Positions 43,401 to 43,481 of a DNA stretch of 43,481 bases are shown one piece after another. Location of the stretch: the NCBI GenBank assembly GCA_013286425.1, contig JABDFS010000015.1, forward strand, positions 1 to 43,481. The letters are read 5' to 3'. The position numbers were made by a program, and so were the translations under genes. A model generated the notes under the pieces. That model had not been told where the DNA came from, made no database searches, and worked only from the letters and a program-made list of their open reading frames with translations. This DNA is from Bacteroidota bacterium (GTDB taxonomy: Bacteria; Bacteroidota; Bacteroidia; Chitinophagales; Chitinophagaceae). Numbering within the stretch: position 1 is the first letter of the stretch; every line of letters begins with the position of its first letter.

Positions 43401-43481
43401 TTGCAACACCGGGAACAATATCTTCGGGTTTATTCGCAAAAGGAATGGCTTTCTTTACAGGAATTTCACAACTGGCCGCTA
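40468..43481 (-). CDS. actB: Alternative complex III iron-sulfur subunit ActB (N-terminus beyond the window)
   Basis: The frame stays open to the window edge, giving 1004 residues; the N-terminal signal region is missing. The visible start, CEIPVKKAIPFANKPEDIVPG, through KVRDGRPIKIEGN, is the molybdopterin-oxidoreductase-like domain. In ActB this fold has no molybdenum cofactor. The C-terminal third is ferredoxin-like with four cysteine groups: SCIGCGACVVACH, CQHCDNAPCENVCP, CIGTKYCANNCP, and CSFCVQRC plus CQQAC. These fit three [4Fe-4S] and one [3Fe-4S] cluster. The subunit wires electrons from quinol in ActC to the heme subunits. actA, the multiheme subunit, is expected just upstream outside the window. 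Confidence 0.93.
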   Translation of the reverse strand, partial: AASCEIPVKKAIPFANKPEDIVPGVANYYATTYIQDGEAISVLAKVRDGRPIKIEGNKLSTLTNGGTSAKAQASVLSLYDTARLKFPTIDGKEVTLEYIDQALGSALTGSGGAPVVLLSNTINSPTGLEIINLLLNKYPGSKHVVYDADSYSGLLLANEASYGKRAIPSYSFDKAKVVVSLGADFLGTWLSPDEFGHLYVKGRKINEQSPAMSKHYQFESILSLTGSNADERYTHKPSETGAVAVALLNALTGKGSANISDPKLKDGIAKAAKDLKENNGAALVVCGSNDPNVQQVVNAINNAIGADGSTINWSVANKSKSGVDADFANLLADMNAGKVGALIVLGVNPAYTWSDSKAVASALKQVKITVSLNPKNDETTQLCKYVIPDSHYLESWGDTEARTGMVSLMQPTINPLFKTRQWQDSFLKWVGAASDYHTYFKNYWLGKLGNESAFDKTLQAGVVTNAFSVASSNSVGSFNIDSTVTPKPAVSSGSANFNGGAVDTAISSIGNAAKGGNVELVLYKKIGIGVGEGSGNPWLQELPDPVTRATWDNYVIISPAMAKSLLNIDISNNGQADAYEVHPAKDVVKVTVNGKGAVNLPILIVPGVQPNTIGIAVGYGRTDKLGKVAAGVGQNVFPFTSFNGTNVIYEVTNVTIEKTGDTSDIAQIQTHNVYTTSTGDRQDVMKELTLADFKKDPSEILDDREKEATPFGGLPNYEKQGTIYPYYDKPGIHWGMSVDLNSCIGCGACVVACHLENNVPVVGKSEVKRFHDMHWLRIDRYYSGDMDNPQVVFQPLMCQHCDNAPCENVCPVSATNHSSEGINQMAYNRCIGTKYCANNCPYKVRRFNWADYNGADSFPDNQNFTGVGQLDPVVHVMNEDLTRMVLNPDVTVRSRGVMEKCSFCVQRCQEGKLKAKKASRPLNTNVVSLENNPDVQTACQQACSMGAIVFGNANDKNSAVSQMRENNKLRLFHSLEQLHVLPNVNYLAKVRNREEEPAIHNEG

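Noticed and set aside
40468-43481. ActB as an active molybdenum oxidoreductase
   Set aside because: The gene order with actC-actF and the ferredoxin-like C-terminus mark it as the alternative complex III subunit, whose molybdopterin-like domain carries no cofactor.

Overview
The window is an AT-rich stretch of bacterial chromosome that looks like Bacteroidota, most probably Chitinophagaceae or a close relative. The reasons are a PorP/SprF-type outer-membrane protein, an M43 cytophagalysin-like protease, a BlaI/M56 pair carrying SusC-plug-like repeats, a GH127 enzyme, an FtsE of the Bacteroidota type, and an alternative complex III operon running into a cytochrome c oxidase. Ribosome binding sites are weak and several genes appear to start at TTG or GTG. 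No tRNA, rRNA, insertion sequence, prophage gene or CRISPR array was seen. Placement is by recognition of protein families only.

Layout. Positions 1-9500 hold dispersed single genes: a truncated ORF, an alpha/beta hydrolase, a small lipoprotein, a MaoC-like hydratase, a secreted M43 protease, an M13 lipoprotein peptidase, a PorP/SprF protein and a DEAD-box RNA helicase with a small partner. Positions 9517-10299 form the longest non-coding stretch and carry an 11-bp tandem repeat combined with a 27-nt inverted repeat. A different 11-bp repeat lies at 2291-2351. Positions 10300-22500 hold an HTTM (vitamin K-dependent carboxylase-like) membrane protein, a GH127 glycosidase, a flavin monooxygenase, a beta-hydroxyacid dehydrogenase-like enzyme, a TMEM175-type channel, an RRM protein, a DinB-like protein, a secreted protein that may be a TIM-barrel glycosidase, a beta-barrel-like protein and an acylphosphatase.

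Positions 22769-31184 are rich in cell-envelope functions: nagB-nagA (amino-sugar phosphate catabolism), a two-TM DUF4231/SLATT-like protein, a polysaccharide-deacetylase-like protein, a glycosyltransferase, a convergent ftsE, and then a BlaI repressor directly followed by a large BlaR1-like protein. That last protein is the most striking object here. One polypeptide joins an M56 membrane metalloprotease, a complete periplasmic N-acetylmuramoyl-L-alanine amidase (Amidase_3), two SusC-plug-like repeats and a proline-rich tail. Three near-identical dyads sit just upstream of blaI and look like its operators.

Positions 31917-43481 on the minus strand are respiratory. Read in transcription order they are actB (cut by the window edge), actC, actD, actE, actF, ctaC and ctaD, then a strong hairpin terminator, then ctaB (heme O synthase) and a small acidic protein. 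Together they encode a quinol:cytochrome c oxidoreductase (alternative complex III), an A-type heme-copper oxidase, and the enzyme for the first step of heme A synthesis.
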